DNA of 64,000 nt. Source: CAZAMB01 sp964486335 (lineage in GTDB: Bacteria; Planctomycetota; Phycisphaerae; UBA1845). The position numbers and the translations under genes are program-made. Each line of letters opens with the position of its first letter. The first letter of the stretch is position 1. The stretch lies in NCBI GenBank assembly GCA_964486335.1, contig CAZAMB010000003.1, positions 1 to 64,000 of the forward strand. Direction: 5' to 3'. Shown here piece after piece: positions 54,775-63,342 of this stretch. The notes beneath the pieces are model-generated. The model saw only the letters and a program-made list of their open reading frames with translations, did not search any database and was not told the origin of the DNA.

Positions 54775-55683
54775 TTGACGATCGGTTTGTTGGCATCGGG
54801 CAATCCAATGGATCACGTTGTCCAGCACCCGCTGGTGACGCGCCCGCTCGATCTTGGGTTTCCTCTCACGCCGCAAGGCGAAATCACGATCTTTAGCAAT
54901 CAGATCGCGATGCTGATTCTCGCGGGTATTCTGCTTGTGTTGGTTGTACCGCCCTTGGTGTTGCGACGTCGGGGATCGAGTGACGTTGACGCGATGGTGC
55001 CGCGTGGCTTTGCGAATTTTATGGAGTCGATCTGCCAGTACCTTCGCAAGGAAGTCGCGGAGCCGGCGCTGGGTGAGCACACCGATCGATTTATCAAGTA
55101 CATCTGGAGCGTGTTCTTTTTCATTCTGACCGTGAACCTGCTCGGGTTGTTGCCCCTGCCGGCGATCACGCCTTTGATGGGGACGCACATCGGTGGAACC
55201 GCAAGCGGCAACATCTACATGACCGCGACGATGGCGCTGCTCACAATGCTGATGATGGTGGTCAATGGGCTGCGCCTCGGCGGAAAGCACTATCTTGCCC
55301 ATTTTTGTCCGGGGCCGCTCTGGCTTGCGCCGCTTCTGGTGCCGGTCGAACTCATCGGATTGGTGGCGAAGATTTTTGCGCTGGCGGTCCGTCTCTTTGC
55401 GAACATGATGGCCGGACACATCCTGCTGGCGGTGCTGGTCAGTTTCATATTGAGCGCCGGCACGGCGATGGGAGCAGCCGGAGGAATTGCGGTTGCGATC
55501 CCGGCGGTGCTCGGCAGCGTGGCAATTACGTTGCTTGAGGTGTTCGTCGCGTTCCTTCAGGCGTTTATTTTTACGTTTCTGACGACGCTGTTCATCGGAA
55601 TGTCGGTGGTGTTTCATCATGACGATCATGGACACGAAGCGGGACATCATGGTGAACACGGAGGACACGCGGCGGCCCATTGA
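54775..55683 (+). CDS. atpB: F0 ATP synthase subunit a
   Basis: Proton-channel subunit facing the c-ring. The product is 302 residues with about six membrane helices. The key segment VELIGLVAKIFALAVRLFAN followed by MMAGHILLAV (about 190-220) has the essential Arg in ALAVRLFAN. The extended histidine-rich C terminus (HHDDHGHEAGHHGEHGGHAA) is unusual and could bind metal. I start at TTG 54775 because GGAAGG stands eight bases upstream, directly after the previous stop; a longer frame from 54685 overlaps the preceding gene. An ATG at 54808 is the other candidate start. Confidence 0.93.
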   Translation: MTIGLLASGNPMDHVVQHPLVTRPLDLGFPLTPQGEITIFSNQIAMLILAGILLVLVVPPLVLRRRGSSDVDAMVPRGFANFMESICQYLRKEVAEPALGEHTDRFIKYIWSVFFFILTVNLLGLLPLPAITPLMGTHIGGTASGNIYMTATMALLTMLMMVVNGLRLGGKHYLAHFCPGPLWLAPLLVPVELIGLVAKIFALAVRLFANMMAGHILLAVLVSFILSAGTAMGAAGGIAVAIPAVLGSVAITLLEVFVAFLQAFIFTFLTTLFIGMSVVFHHDDHGHEAGHHGEHGGHAAAH

Positions 55684-55825
55684 GATTGTTGAAGTTTAAA
55701 GATTGAAACGCCATGCCCGGGGAGTTGCGGGGCGACCGGGTCGTGAGGCTGCGAGGCGATGGCGTGAGAGAATGAGTCGGCGACCCCCGCTCCCGGCTCG
55801 ACAACAGAAAGGTTCAGGCACACGA

Positions 55826-56188
55826 ATGGATAAGAAAACATCGAAAATGGCGTTGTGGGCGATCGCGCTAGGCGCGGCGCTGTTGTTGTTTGGCACCGGA
55901 AGCGCGAAAGCGGCTGATCCGGCGGAAGGCGCGCATAATGCGGCGACCGGACAGGCGACGTTTCTGACGACGGACGGCGCCCGCAAGCTTGGCGGCGCGA
56001 TCGGCGCGGGACTGGTGATCATGGGCGGCGCGGCCGGCATCGGCCGGGTCGGAAGCGCGGCGGTGGAATCGATGGCGCGTCAGCCGGAAGTGGCCGGTCA
56101 GATCAGCACGGGCATGATCATCACGGCGGCGATGATCGAAGGCGCGACGCTGTTCGCGGTGGTCGTGGGCTTGCTTGCGGTTCTGTAG
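55826..56188 (+). CDS. atpE: F0 ATP synthase subunit c with signal peptide
   Basis: Ring-forming, proton-carrying subunit. The 120-residue product is longer than the usual 75-80 because it begins with a cleavable-looking signal peptide (ALWAIALGAALLLFGTGSAK, cleavage after AKA near 29) and a short linker. The two helices follow: GAIGAGLVIMGGAAGIGRVG, then ISTGMIITAAMIEGATLFAV, with the ion-binding Glu near 105. The Gly after Glu and the absence of a Gln in helix 1 point to proton rather than sodium coupling. The ATG at 55826 is chosen over 55703 because it starts the signal peptide. Confidence 0.93.
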   Translation: MDKKTSKMALWAIALGAALLLFGTGSAKAADPAEGAHNAATGQATFLTTDGARKLGGAIGAGLVIMGGAAGIGRVGSAAVESMARQPEVAGQISTGMIITAAMIEGATLFAVVVGLLAVL

Positions 56189-56200
56189 TATCGAAATGGC

Positions 56201-56857
56201 ATGAAACTCGTTCGGCGGGATGGAACGATTTCGCCGGACGAATGGTCAGGTTTCAGTTGGGCATCGCGAATGAACCGATTCAGACAAATCGCGGCAGCGG
56301 TGGTTTCGGCGGCAGGATTTCCGATGATCGCATCCGCTTCGGAAGGCGGAGCGAGCAATCCGTTCGCCGGTGATATCGGCAACGCGCTGTGGACGATGGT
56401 GATCTTCGTGATCGTCGTCGTCGTGCTGGGCAAGTTCGCCTGGGGGCCAATCCTGGCAGCGCTTCAGAAACGAGAGGACTTCATTCGCGACTCGCTGGCT
56501 CAGGCCAAGCGCGATCGCGAGGAGTCGGAACGCAAGCTGAAGGAGTATACGGCGCAAATCGAAGCCGCCAGGGCCGAGGCCAGTGCCATCGTCGATGAAG
56601 GACGCCGCGACGCCGAGGTGCTCAAGCGCAAGCTGGAAGATGCGGCCAAGGCCGAGGCACAGGCGACGATCGAACGCGCCAAACGAGAAATCGGCATCGC
56701 CAAGGAAACGGCGGTGAAAGAGCTTTACGGCTTGTCGGGCAAGCTTGCGACGGACATTGCGTCGCGGATCATCCGCAAGGAAATGAACCCGAAAGAGCAC
56801 GAGCGGTTGATTTCGGAAGCCATTGACGATCTCGAGAAACTGGGATCGCGAAACTAA
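56201..56857 (+). CDS. atpF: F0 ATP synthase subunit b
   Basis: Peripheral-stalk subunit. After an N-terminal segment that could be a signal peptide (IAAAVVSAAGFPMIASA), one membrane helix (NALWTMVIFVIVVVVLGKFA) is followed by a long charged coiled coil (REDFIRDSLAQAKRDREESE, EAARAEASAIVDEGRRDAEV). The product is 218 residues. The ATG at 56201 lies 12 bases after atpE; an ATG at 56270 would start exactly at the signal peptide and may be the true start, giving 195 residues. Neither has a strong ribosome site. Operon position atpE-atpF-atpH is standard. Confidence 0.92.
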   Translation: MKLVRRDGTISPDEWSGFSWASRMNRFRQIAAAVVSAAGFPMIASASEGGASNPFAGDIGNALWTMVIFVIVVVVLGKFAWGPILAALQKREDFIRDSLAQAKRDREESERKLKEYTAQIEAARAEASAIVDEGRRDAEVLKRKLEDAAKAEAQATIERAKREIGIAKETAVKELYGLSGKLATDIASRIIRKEMNPKEHERLISEAIDDLEKLGSRN

Positions 56858-56887
56858 AGAGAACTGACTCCAACGAGTTTTTGATTC

Positions 56888-57484
56888 ATGGCGAAGTACA
56901 GCGACGACGAACTGGCAGTTGCGATGGTTTACGCGAAAGCCATGTTTGAACTGGCGACGGAACAGGGCCAGGTCGATGCGCTGCGCGAAGAACTTTCGTC
57001 CGTGGCGACGATGATCGAAGGCAATCGTGACTTCGCGGCGTTTCTGGGTAGTCCGACCGTAGACGTGGCGTCCAAGCGGAACGCGTTGGAAAAAGCGCTT
57101 CGCGGCCGGTGCAGCGACCTGCTGGTCGATTCATTGCAAATCATCAATCGGAACGGGCGGCAGCAGTTTTTCGGCTCCGTCGCGGAAGCGTTTCGGATGA
57201 ATGACGAGCAGCACCGCGGCGTTGTTGAAGTCAACGTGCGGACGCCGGTGGCGCTGTCGGATGCGATGCGAACTCGGATCTGCAAGGTGATATCTGCCAA
57301 AACAGGCAAGACCCCGCGGATCGTGGAAATCGTCGACGAGTCGTTGCTGGGTGGATTGATCATTCGTATCGGCGATGAAAAGCTCGATGCGAGTGTGGCG
57401 CGCAAAGTGACCGTTTTGACGGACTTGTTGAATCAGCGCGCATCACGGGAGATTCACGCCGGTCGTGACTACGTGGCGGCGTGA
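56888..57484 (+). CDS. atpH: F1 ATP synthase subunit delta
   Basis: Joins the peripheral stalk to F1. The 198-residue protein has the helical N-terminal domain (VAMVYAKAMFELATEQGQVD, MIEGNRDFAAFLGSPTVDVA) and the C-terminal VVEVNVRTPVALSDAMRTRI and ISAKTGKTPRIVEIVDESLL followed by GGLIIRIGDEKLDASV, which is the OSCP/delta signature. The gene lies between atpF and atpA as usual. It is followed by a 90-base gap before atpA. Confidence 0.94.
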   Translation: MAKYSDDELAVAMVYAKAMFELATEQGQVDALREELSSVATMIEGNRDFAAFLGSPTVDVASKRNALEKALRGRCSDLLVDSLQIINRNGRQQFFGSVAEAFRMNDEQHRGVVEVNVRTPVALSDAMRTRICKVISAKTGKTPRIVEIVDESLLGGLIIRIGDEKLDASVARKVTVLTDLLNQRASREIHAGRDYVAA

Positions 57485-57574
57485 GCCTGCATGTTGAATT
57501 GAGAATGCGGAGTTAAGAACGGCGTACGCGGCGCGGTAGTTTGAAGTCATCGCCGCATTCAAGGAAGCTGGGAT

Positions 57575-59311
57575 ATGAAGTTTCGAGTGGACGAAATCAC
57601 GTCGGTCATCACCGAGGAAATCCGCCAGTATCGCGGTCAGGTGGACGTGGCCGAGGTCGGCACGGTGCTTGAGGTCGGCGACGGAATCGCCCGCGTGTAC
57701 GGGCTGAGCAATGCTCTGGCCGGTGAGCGGGTGGAATTCGAGAACGGCGCGAACGGACAGGTCTTCAACCTGGAAGAGAATTCAGTTGGTATCGTCGTGC
57801 TCGGCGACTATCTGGGCATCAAAGAAGGTGACGAGGTTCGTCGGACGGGCGAGCTGCTCAGCATTCCAGTCGGCGAGAAAATGATCGGGCGCGTGGTTGA
57901 TCCGCTCGGGCGTCCGATCGACGGTAAGGGTGTGATCGAAACGCCGCATCGCCAGCCAATGGAGTTCAAAGCGCCGGGCATCGCCGAGCGCCAGCCGGTG
58001 AATGAGCCGATGCAGACGGGGATCAAGGCGATCGACGCGATGATTCCGATCGGTCGCGGTCAGCGCGAACTCATCATCGGCGACCGCAAGACCGGTAAGA
58101 CGGCGATCGCCATTGACACGATCATCAATCAAAAGGGCGGCGACGTGATCTGCGTCTATGTCGCCGTCGGACAAAAGGAATCGACGGTCGTCGGCGTGGT
58201 GGAAAAACTCCGCGAGTGCGGCGCGATGGACTACACCATCGTGGTCAGTGCATCTGCTTCCGACCCCGCGCCGCTTCAATACATCGCGCCGTATGCCGGC
58301 GCAGCATTGGCCGAATACTTCATGTACAAACAGGGCCGCGCGACACTTTGCATCTATGATGACCTGACGAAGCAGGCCCATGCGTATCGACAGTTGTCGT
58401 TGCTGCTTCGTCGTCCGCCCGGTCGTGAGGCCTATCCAGGTGACGTCTTTTACCTACACTCTCGACTGCTCGAACGAAGTTGTAAACTGCGCGAGGAATT
58501 CGCCGTCGTGCCTAAGGATACGCCCCCGACGGCGACGGATCGGAAGATCGTTCGCAAGCATCCGCAAGGGTTCGCCGCGCCAGTCGATCATCGCCCTGAT
58601 GACGAGCATGGCTTGTATCATCGTCCACACGGCAAACACAAGGCCGAGGCGTGGCTGGCGACGCTGCCCGACAAGGACAAACTTAAGATTCACAAGTTTC
58701 CGGATACAGGCGGCTCCATGACGGCGCTGCCGGTGATCGAAACGATGGAAGGCGAAGTCTCGGCCTACATTCCGACGAACGTGATTTCGATCACGGACGG
58801 GCAGATCTATCTGGAGCCGGATTTGTTTTTCGCGGGCGTGCGACCGGCCGTGAACGTCGGTATCAGCGTGTCGCGCGTTGGGGGCAACGCCCAGAAGAAA
58901 GCGATGAAAAAGATCGCCGGGTCACTTCGACTCGACCTCGCAGCCTATCGCGAGCTTGAGGCGTTTGCCCAACTCGGAACGGAACTCGACGCGGCCACGC
59001 AGCGGCAGTTGGATCGCGGTGCGCGGATGGTGGAGCTCTTAAAGCAGCCGCAATACGCTCCGTTTTCGCTGGGAGACGAGGTGGTCAGCATCTTCGCGGG
59101 ATCGAAGGGCTATCTCGATAATCTGCCCATTTCGCAGGTTCGGGAGTTTGAGGCGGGGTTGCTCAAGCACGTTCACGACGAACATCCGGAGATCTTCGAG
59201 GAGATCAAGACAAAGGGTGAAATGTCGGACGGCACGACGGCGAAACTGTCCAAGCTGATCGAGGACTTCAAGACGCGGTTCGTGGCGACGAAATCGACGA
59301 AGAAGGCGTAA
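57575..59311 (+). CDS. atpA: F1 ATP synthase subunit alpha with an extra loop
   Basis: Non-catalytic nucleotide-binding subunit, 578 residues against 513 in E. coli. The P-loop is GDRKTGKTAIAIDTIINQKG (near 170-189), and the arginine-finger region is VGISVSRVGGNAQKKAMKKI (near 428-447). The extra length lies mainly between HSRLLERSCKL (near 296) and GGSMTALPVIETMEGEVSAY (near 378): about 70 residues rich in His, Lys, Asp and Pro, against about 15-20 in E. coli. This loop is in frame and free of stops, so a frameshift is unlikely. The normal catalytic interface residues appear intact. Confidence 0.95.
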   Translation: MKFRVDEITSVITEEIRQYRGQVDVAEVGTVLEVGDGIARVYGLSNALAGERVEFENGANGQVFNLEENSVGIVVLGDYLGIKEGDEVRRTGELLSIPVGEKMIGRVVDPLGRPIDGKGVIETPHRQPMEFKAPGIAERQPVNEPMQTGIKAIDAMIPIGRGQRELIIGDRKTGKTAIAIDTIINQKGGDVICVYVAVGQKESTVVGVVEKLRECGAMDYTIVVSASASDPAPLQYIAPYAGAALAEYFMYKQGRATLCIYDDLTKQAHAYRQLSLLLRRPPGREAYPGDVFYLHSRLLERSCKLREEFAVVPKDTPPTATDRKIVRKHPQGFAAPVDHRPDDEHGLYHRPHGKHKAEAWLATLPDKDKLKIHKFPDTGGSMTALPVIETMEGEVSAYIPTNVISITDGQIYLEPDLFFAGVRPAVNVGISVSRVGGNAQKKAMKKIAGSLRLDLAAYRELEAFAQLGTELDAATQRQLDRGARMVELLKQPQYAPFSLGDEVVSIFAGSKGYLDNLPISQVREFEAGLLKHVHDEHPEIFEEIKTKGEMSDGTTAKLSKLIEDFKTRFVATKSTKKA

Positions 59312-59346
59312 CGCCTTGAACCCGCGTTGGGAGTGGTGTCCAGGGA

Positions 59347-60231
59347 ATGGCCAAACCAAGAGTCATCGTCAAGCGTCGCAAGTCGGTTCGCAACATCCGC
59401 AAGATCACGCGGACGATGCAACTGATCGCCACGGCGCGCTTTCAGGCCGCCTACAACCGGGCCATGGCAACCAAGCCGTACACGGAGCACCTCGCCGAAC
59501 TGGTATCCGACCTTTCGGATGCCGTGCAGGGCGAAATCTCGCATCCGCTGATGAAGGCGAATCCAGAGGCGAAACGATCGGCCCTGGTGGTCATCACGAC
59601 GAAGCGGGGGCTGTGCGGTGGATATAACACGAACGTCTTGCGCAGCGCGATCGCCCATTTGCGAGAAGCGGAAGAGCGTGGCGTTGAGACCGATGTTTAC
59701 ATGGTAGGAAAGAAAGGCGTCAATTATTTTCGCTTTTTGCGACGTGCGATGCTTGAGCGGATTCTGGACATCAGCGACGCGCCAAGATTCGACCAGGTCG
59801 AGCCGATTGCGAATGGTCTGATGGATCGGTTTGTTCGAGGCGAGATCGGTTCGGCCCATGTGGCGTACATGCGGTTTCACTCGACGGCCCGGCAATCGCC
59901 GGAAGTGATGCAATTGCTTCCATTGTCGCGAGAAGTCCCGGCATCAGGTGAAACAACGGCAAAGAAAACGGCGGTGCAATACGAATTCTCTCCGGAACCG
60001 AAGGAACTCCTGACGGAATTGCTGCCGGCTACGGTGCGCATTCGACTGTTTCAGTGCTTTACCGACGCGACAGTAAGCGAACAGGTGGGTCGCATGGTGG
60101 CGATGAAGGCGGCCACGGACGCCGCCGGCGAAATGATTACCATGTTGACGCGGCAGTACAATCGTGCGCGGCAGTCGCAGATTACGATGGAGCTTCTTGA
60201 CATTGTGGGCGGAGCGAATGCCCTTCAGTAG
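59347..60231 (+). CDS. atpG: F1 ATP synthase subunit gamma
   Basis: The central rotor. The 294-residue product has both conserved ends: SVRNIRKITRTMQLIATARF (near 13-32) and the C-terminal MVAMKAATDAAGEMITMLTR followed by YNRARQSQITMELLDIVGGA. The middle region (about 70-230) is the variable Rossmann-like part. It begins 35 bases after the atpA stop and ends 12 bases before atpD. The length is typical. Confidence 0.95.
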   Translation: MAKPRVIVKRRKSVRNIRKITRTMQLIATARFQAAYNRAMATKPYTEHLAELVSDLSDAVQGEISHPLMKANPEAKRSALVVITTKRGLCGGYNTNVLRSAIAHLREAEERGVETDVYMVGKKGVNYFRFLRRAMLERILDISDAPRFDQVEPIANGLMDRFVRGEIGSAHVAYMRFHSTARQSPEVMQLLPLSREVPASGETTAKKTAVQYEFSPEPKELLTELLPATVRIRLFQCFTDATVSEQVGRMVAMKAATDAAGEMITMLTRQYNRARQSQITMELLDIVGGANALQ

Positions 60232-60243
60232 GAATGGTCCTCT

Positions 60244-61692
60244 ATGGAAAAAGGCAATTTCGGCAAGGTTACTCAAGTCATCGGTTCGACGCTCGACGCG
60301 CAGTTCGAAGAAGAGCAAATGCCCAAGATTTACAACGCTCTTCAGCTTGAGGTGGAACGAACGGTGCTCGGTGAAACGACGAAAGAGACGCTCTGGTGCG
60401 AAGTCGCCCAGCATCTCGGCGGCGGCAGGCTTCGTGCGATCGCCCTCGGCTCGACCGACGGCGTTCAACGCGGGGCGAAGATTCTCGACACCGGGCTTCC
60501 CGTGACCGTTCCTGTTGGGCTTGAGACGCTTGGCCGCGTATTCAATCTGGTGGGAGAGGTGATCGACGGGCGCGGACCTATTCAGGTGAAAGAGCGCAAG
60601 CCAATCCACCACGATCCACCGGAGTTCGGCGACCTGACCAGCAAGACCGAACTGTTCGAGACGGGCATCAAGGTCATCGACCTGCTCTGTCCGCTCGTTC
60701 GCGGCGGCAAGGCCGGTCTTTTTGGTGGTGCGGGAGTGGGCAAGACCGTCATCATTCAGGAACTCATCGCCCGCCTCGCACGTTTCCACAGCGGCTATTC
60801 CTGCTTCGCGGGAGTCGGCGAGCGTACCCGTGAGGGCAACGACCTTTGGCTCGAAATGCAGGAAGCCAAGATCGGCGATACGGGCAAAAGCGTTATCGAT
60901 CAAACGGTGATGGTGTTCGGACAGATGAATGAGCCGCCGGGCGCGCGACTTCGGGTGGCCCTTTCGGCGCTGACCATGGCCGAGCATTTCCGCGACAAGA
61001 CCGGCGCGGATACGCTTTTGTTCGTCGATAACATATTCCGCTTCTCCCAGGCCGGGTCGGAAGTGTCGGCCCTGCTGGGTCGAATGCCTTCGGCCGTGGG
61101 CTATCAACCGACGCTATCGACGGAAATGGGGCAGCTACAAGAACGGATTACTTCGACAAGTCGCGGAGCCGTCACGAGCATTCAGGCGATTTACGTTCCG
61201 GCCGACGACTACACGGACCCTGCCCCCGCGGCGGCGTTCACCCATCTCGACAGTACGGTCAATCTTGAGCGTAGCATCGCGGAAAAGGGGATCTATCCGG
61301 CGGTCGATCCTCTGGCGTCGAGCAGTCGTCTGGTGTCGCCGGAATCGATCGGCGAGCGGCATTACACGGTGGCTCGCCGCGTGCAGCAGATTCTCCAGCG
61401 GTACAAGGACCTCCAGGACATCATCGCGATTCTCGGCGTCGATGAACTGAGTGAAGAGGACAAGATCACCGTCGCTCGGGCTCGTAAGATTGAACGATTC
61501 CTGTCGCAACCGTTCTTCGTGGCGGAGCAGTTCACGGGCTTTTCAGGCAACTATACTTCGCGAGAGGAAACGATTCGATCGTTCGAGGAACTTTGCGACG
61601 GCAAGTGGGACCACCTGCCGGAACAGGCATTCATGTACGTCGGTGTAATTGAAGAAGCGGCCGCAAAGGCAGAGAAACTGGCAAAAGGATGA
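60244..61692 (+). CDS. atpD: F1 ATP synthase subunit beta
   Basis: The catalytic subunit. The 482-residue product has the P-loop GGAGVGKTVIIQELI (near 162-176), the SGERTREGN-like GVGERTREGNDLWLEM, Walker B with LLFVDNIFRFSQAGSEVSAL, PSAVGYQPTLSTEMG and the DELSEED helix near 400. All catalytic residues (P-loop Lys, Glu of GERTREGND, Arg of the RMPSAVGYQPT region) are in place. An unusual variant is a run of roughly 40 extra or altered residues near the N terminus (VGSTLDAQFEEEQMP). Confidence 0.96.
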   Translation: MEKGNFGKVTQVIGSTLDAQFEEEQMPKIYNALQLEVERTVLGETTKETLWCEVAQHLGGGRLRAIALGSTDGVQRGAKILDTGLPVTVPVGLETLGRVFNLVGEVIDGRGPIQVKERKPIHHDPPEFGDLTSKTELFETGIKVIDLLCPLVRGGKAGLFGGAGVGKTVIIQELIARLARFHSGYSCFAGVGERTREGNDLWLEMQEAKIGDTGKSVIDQTVMVFGQMNEPPGARLRVALSALTMAEHFRDKTGADTLLFVDNIFRFSQAGSEVSALLGRMPSAVGYQPTLSTEMGQLQERITSTSRGAVTSIQAIYVPADDYTDPAPAAAFTHLDSTVNLERSIAEKGIYPAVDPLASSSRLVSPESIGERHYTVARRVQQILQRYKDLQDIIAILGVDELSEEDKITVARARKIERFLSQPFFVAEQFTGFSGNYTSREETIRSFEELCDGKWDHLPEQAFMYVGVIEEAAAKAEKLAKG

Positions 61693-61790
61693 TCGCGCGC
61701 GATTGGGTGCAATCAAAATGCTGATTCTTGCGGTCTGTAAGGCAGTCCGCATTGCCCGTTTCGTATGTAGCAATTGATTCGTTGCGAATT

Positions 61791-62207
61791 ATGGCCAAGA
61801 CAGACACATTTCACTGTTCCGTCATCACACCCGAGCGCTCCGTACTGGACTGCCCGGCTACGTTTGTCGCTTTTCCGGCCCACGATGGCGAGATGGGCAT
61901 ACTCGCTCATCGGGCGCCGATTGTCTGTAAGCTTGGCATCGGGTCGCTTCGCGTTGAATCGCAGGGGCGCACCGAGACCTACTTCCTGGATGGCGGTTTT
62001 GCGAGGATGCTGGACAACCACCTAACGATATTGACTGAACAAGCGAAGGCATCATCGGAGATTCAGGTAAACGTTGCAGAACAGGCCATGGCCACCGCCC
62101 GCTCGATGCCGTCGGTTGATCAACAGGCGTTTTTGGCCCGACAAAGGGCGATGAAGCGGGCGCAAACGCAACTTCAAATCGCTCGTGGTCGATCACCGCG
62201 TTCTTGA
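61791..62207 (+). CDS. atpC: F1 ATP synthase subunit epsilon
   Basis: Inhibitory/regulatory rotor subunit. The 138-residue product starts MAKTDTFHCSVITPERSVLD and shows PAHDGEMGILAHRAPIVCKL, the epsilon beta-sandwich signature, followed by VNVAEQAMATARSM-type C-terminal helices. I take the ATG at 61791; an earlier frame from 61728 adds 21 residues that do not match the family. The 99-base gap after atpD is longer than others in the operon but shows no gene or promoter. Confidence 0.94.
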   Translation: MAKTDTFHCSVITPERSVLDCPATFVAFPAHDGEMGILAHRAPIVCKLGIGSLRVESQGRTETYFLDGGFARMLDNHLTILTEQAKASSEIQVNVAEQAMATARSMPSVDQQAFLARQRAMKRAQTQLQIARGRSPRS

Positions 62208-62257
62208 CGATATTTTTTGGGCGTTGTTGGCACGCTTGAGCCGGCAGGATAACGGCA

Positions 62258-63157
62258 ATGAAAATCGGCTTCAGTTCATTGGTGTGTCCGGGGTGGAGTC
62301 TCCAGACCATTCTCGACCAGGCGTCCGCGCTGGGATTCCAAGGCGTGGAGCTTCGCGGGCTTCAAGGCGAGTTCGACCTGATGTTGGCGCCGGAGCTTGC
62401 CGGCCGCCCGGAATCGGTGAAAGATCGGTTTTCAGAAAAGAAGATCGAGTTGGTTTGCCTTGGGGTCTCGGCGTCGCTGACGGTTCGGAAGAAGAGCGAT
62501 TTGGCTCGACAGAGGGAACTCATTATTGACGGCCTGGAGCTTGCGGCTCGCCTTTCATGTCCGTTTGTGCGGCTTTTTGCGGGAGAAGTGGAACGAGGCG
62601 ACACACCCGAGAGCGCCATGGCACGAGCGGCCGACTTGCTTCAAGGGTTTACGACGGTTGCCGCACGAACGGGTGTGACACTGCTCGTGGAAAACGGCGG
62701 CGATTTTTCGAGCAGTCAATCAATGTGGTTTCTCCTGGACGCGGTTGGGCATCCGGCGGTTCAGTGCTGTTGGAATCAGGGAAACGCCAAGATTGATCTT
62801 GAGCGCCCTACCGTTTCCATTCCACGACTAGCGGGAAAAATCGGGCTCGTGCACCTTTGTGACGGGCACTTTGACGACGCCGGCGTATTGTCTCACTACA
62901 CATCCCTAGGTGAGGGCAACATTGAGCTGGCTCGGCAAATCGAGCTGCTTCGCGGGATCGGGTTCGGCGGGTATCTGATGTGCGAGTGGCCAAAGGCCTG
63001 GGTTGATTCACTTCCAAGTCCCGAAGCGGCACTTCCGCAGGCCGCCGCGTTTCTACAATCGCGTGTTGCCGAGAAACAAGCAATTCTTTCCGCCTACAAG
63101 GGCGATAAAAACGCGCCTCGCTATTCACCGGACCGCGCAGCCGCGACTTCTGCCTGA
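62258..63157 (+). CDS. Sugar phosphate isomerase/epimerase-like TIM-barrel protein
   Basis: A 299-residue protein with the AP-endonuclease-2-like TIM-barrel fold: IGFSSLVCPGWSLQTILDQA at the start, GFQGVELRGLQGEFDLMLA, LSCPFVRLFAGEVERGDTPE, VTLLVENGGDFSS and a final GFGGYLMCEWPKAW. The Glu of VELRG, the Glu of VENGGD and the Glu of CEWPKAW could be metal ligands. It resembles hydroxypyruvate isomerase and xylose isomerase-like families, and the substrate is not known. It starts 50 bases after atpC with a GGCAGG-type ribosome site and could be read through from the atp operon. Confidence 0.85.
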   Translation: MKIGFSSLVCPGWSLQTILDQASALGFQGVELRGLQGEFDLMLAPELAGRPESVKDRFSEKKIELVCLGVSASLTVRKKSDLARQRELIIDGLELAARLSCPFVRLFAGEVERGDTPESAMARAADLLQGFTTVAARTGVTLLVENGGDFSSSQSMWFLLDAVGHPAVQCCWNQGNAKIDLERPTVSIPRLAGKIGLVHLCDGHFDDAGVLSHYTSLGEGNIELARQIELLRGIGFGGYLMCEWPKAWVDSLPSPEAALPQAAAFLQSRVAEKQAILSAYKGDKNAPRYSPDRAAATSA

Positions 63158-63228
63158 TTCAGCGTCACGGTGTTCCTCCATCGGCATCCCATTAGCCGAC
63201 AACTCTTAATAAGGAATCAGGAGCAAGC

Positions 63229-63300
63229 ATGGCAGTGAGACTCGTCGTCAGCGCGGTGCCGTTGTCTGTAGGCAGTCCCGCGAAGGAGTTTGCTGATTGA
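63229..63300 (+). CDS. Possible 23-codon leader peptide
   Basis: A short frame (MAVRLVVSAVPLSVGSPAKE...) begins six bases after CAGGAG, a good ribosome site, between two real genes. The end of the frame overlaps the left arm of an inverted repeat (63276-63283). Its size, hydrophobic character and place before a membrane-protein gene are what one expects of a leader or attenuator peptide, but it could be chance. No match to a known peptide. Confidence 0.25.
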   Translation: MAVRLVVSAVPLSVGSPAKEFAD

Positions 63301-63315
63301 AAGACAGTCGCGGGA
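63276..63315. repeat. Eight-base inverted repeat before the last gene
   Basis: TCCCGCGA (63276-63283) and TCGCGGGA (63308-63315) are exact reverse complements with a 24-base loop between them. It ends 27 bases before the start of the partial membrane-protein gene, followed by a mildly T-rich stretch (CTTCTTTTCG). Confidence 0.4.
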
Positions 63316-63342
63316 ATCGCCTTCTTTTCGATTAGAAGCACG

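Noticed and set aside
59944..61107. A 387-codon minus-strand frame across atpG/atpD
   Set aside because: It is antisense to conserved ATP synthase genes and resembles no known protein.
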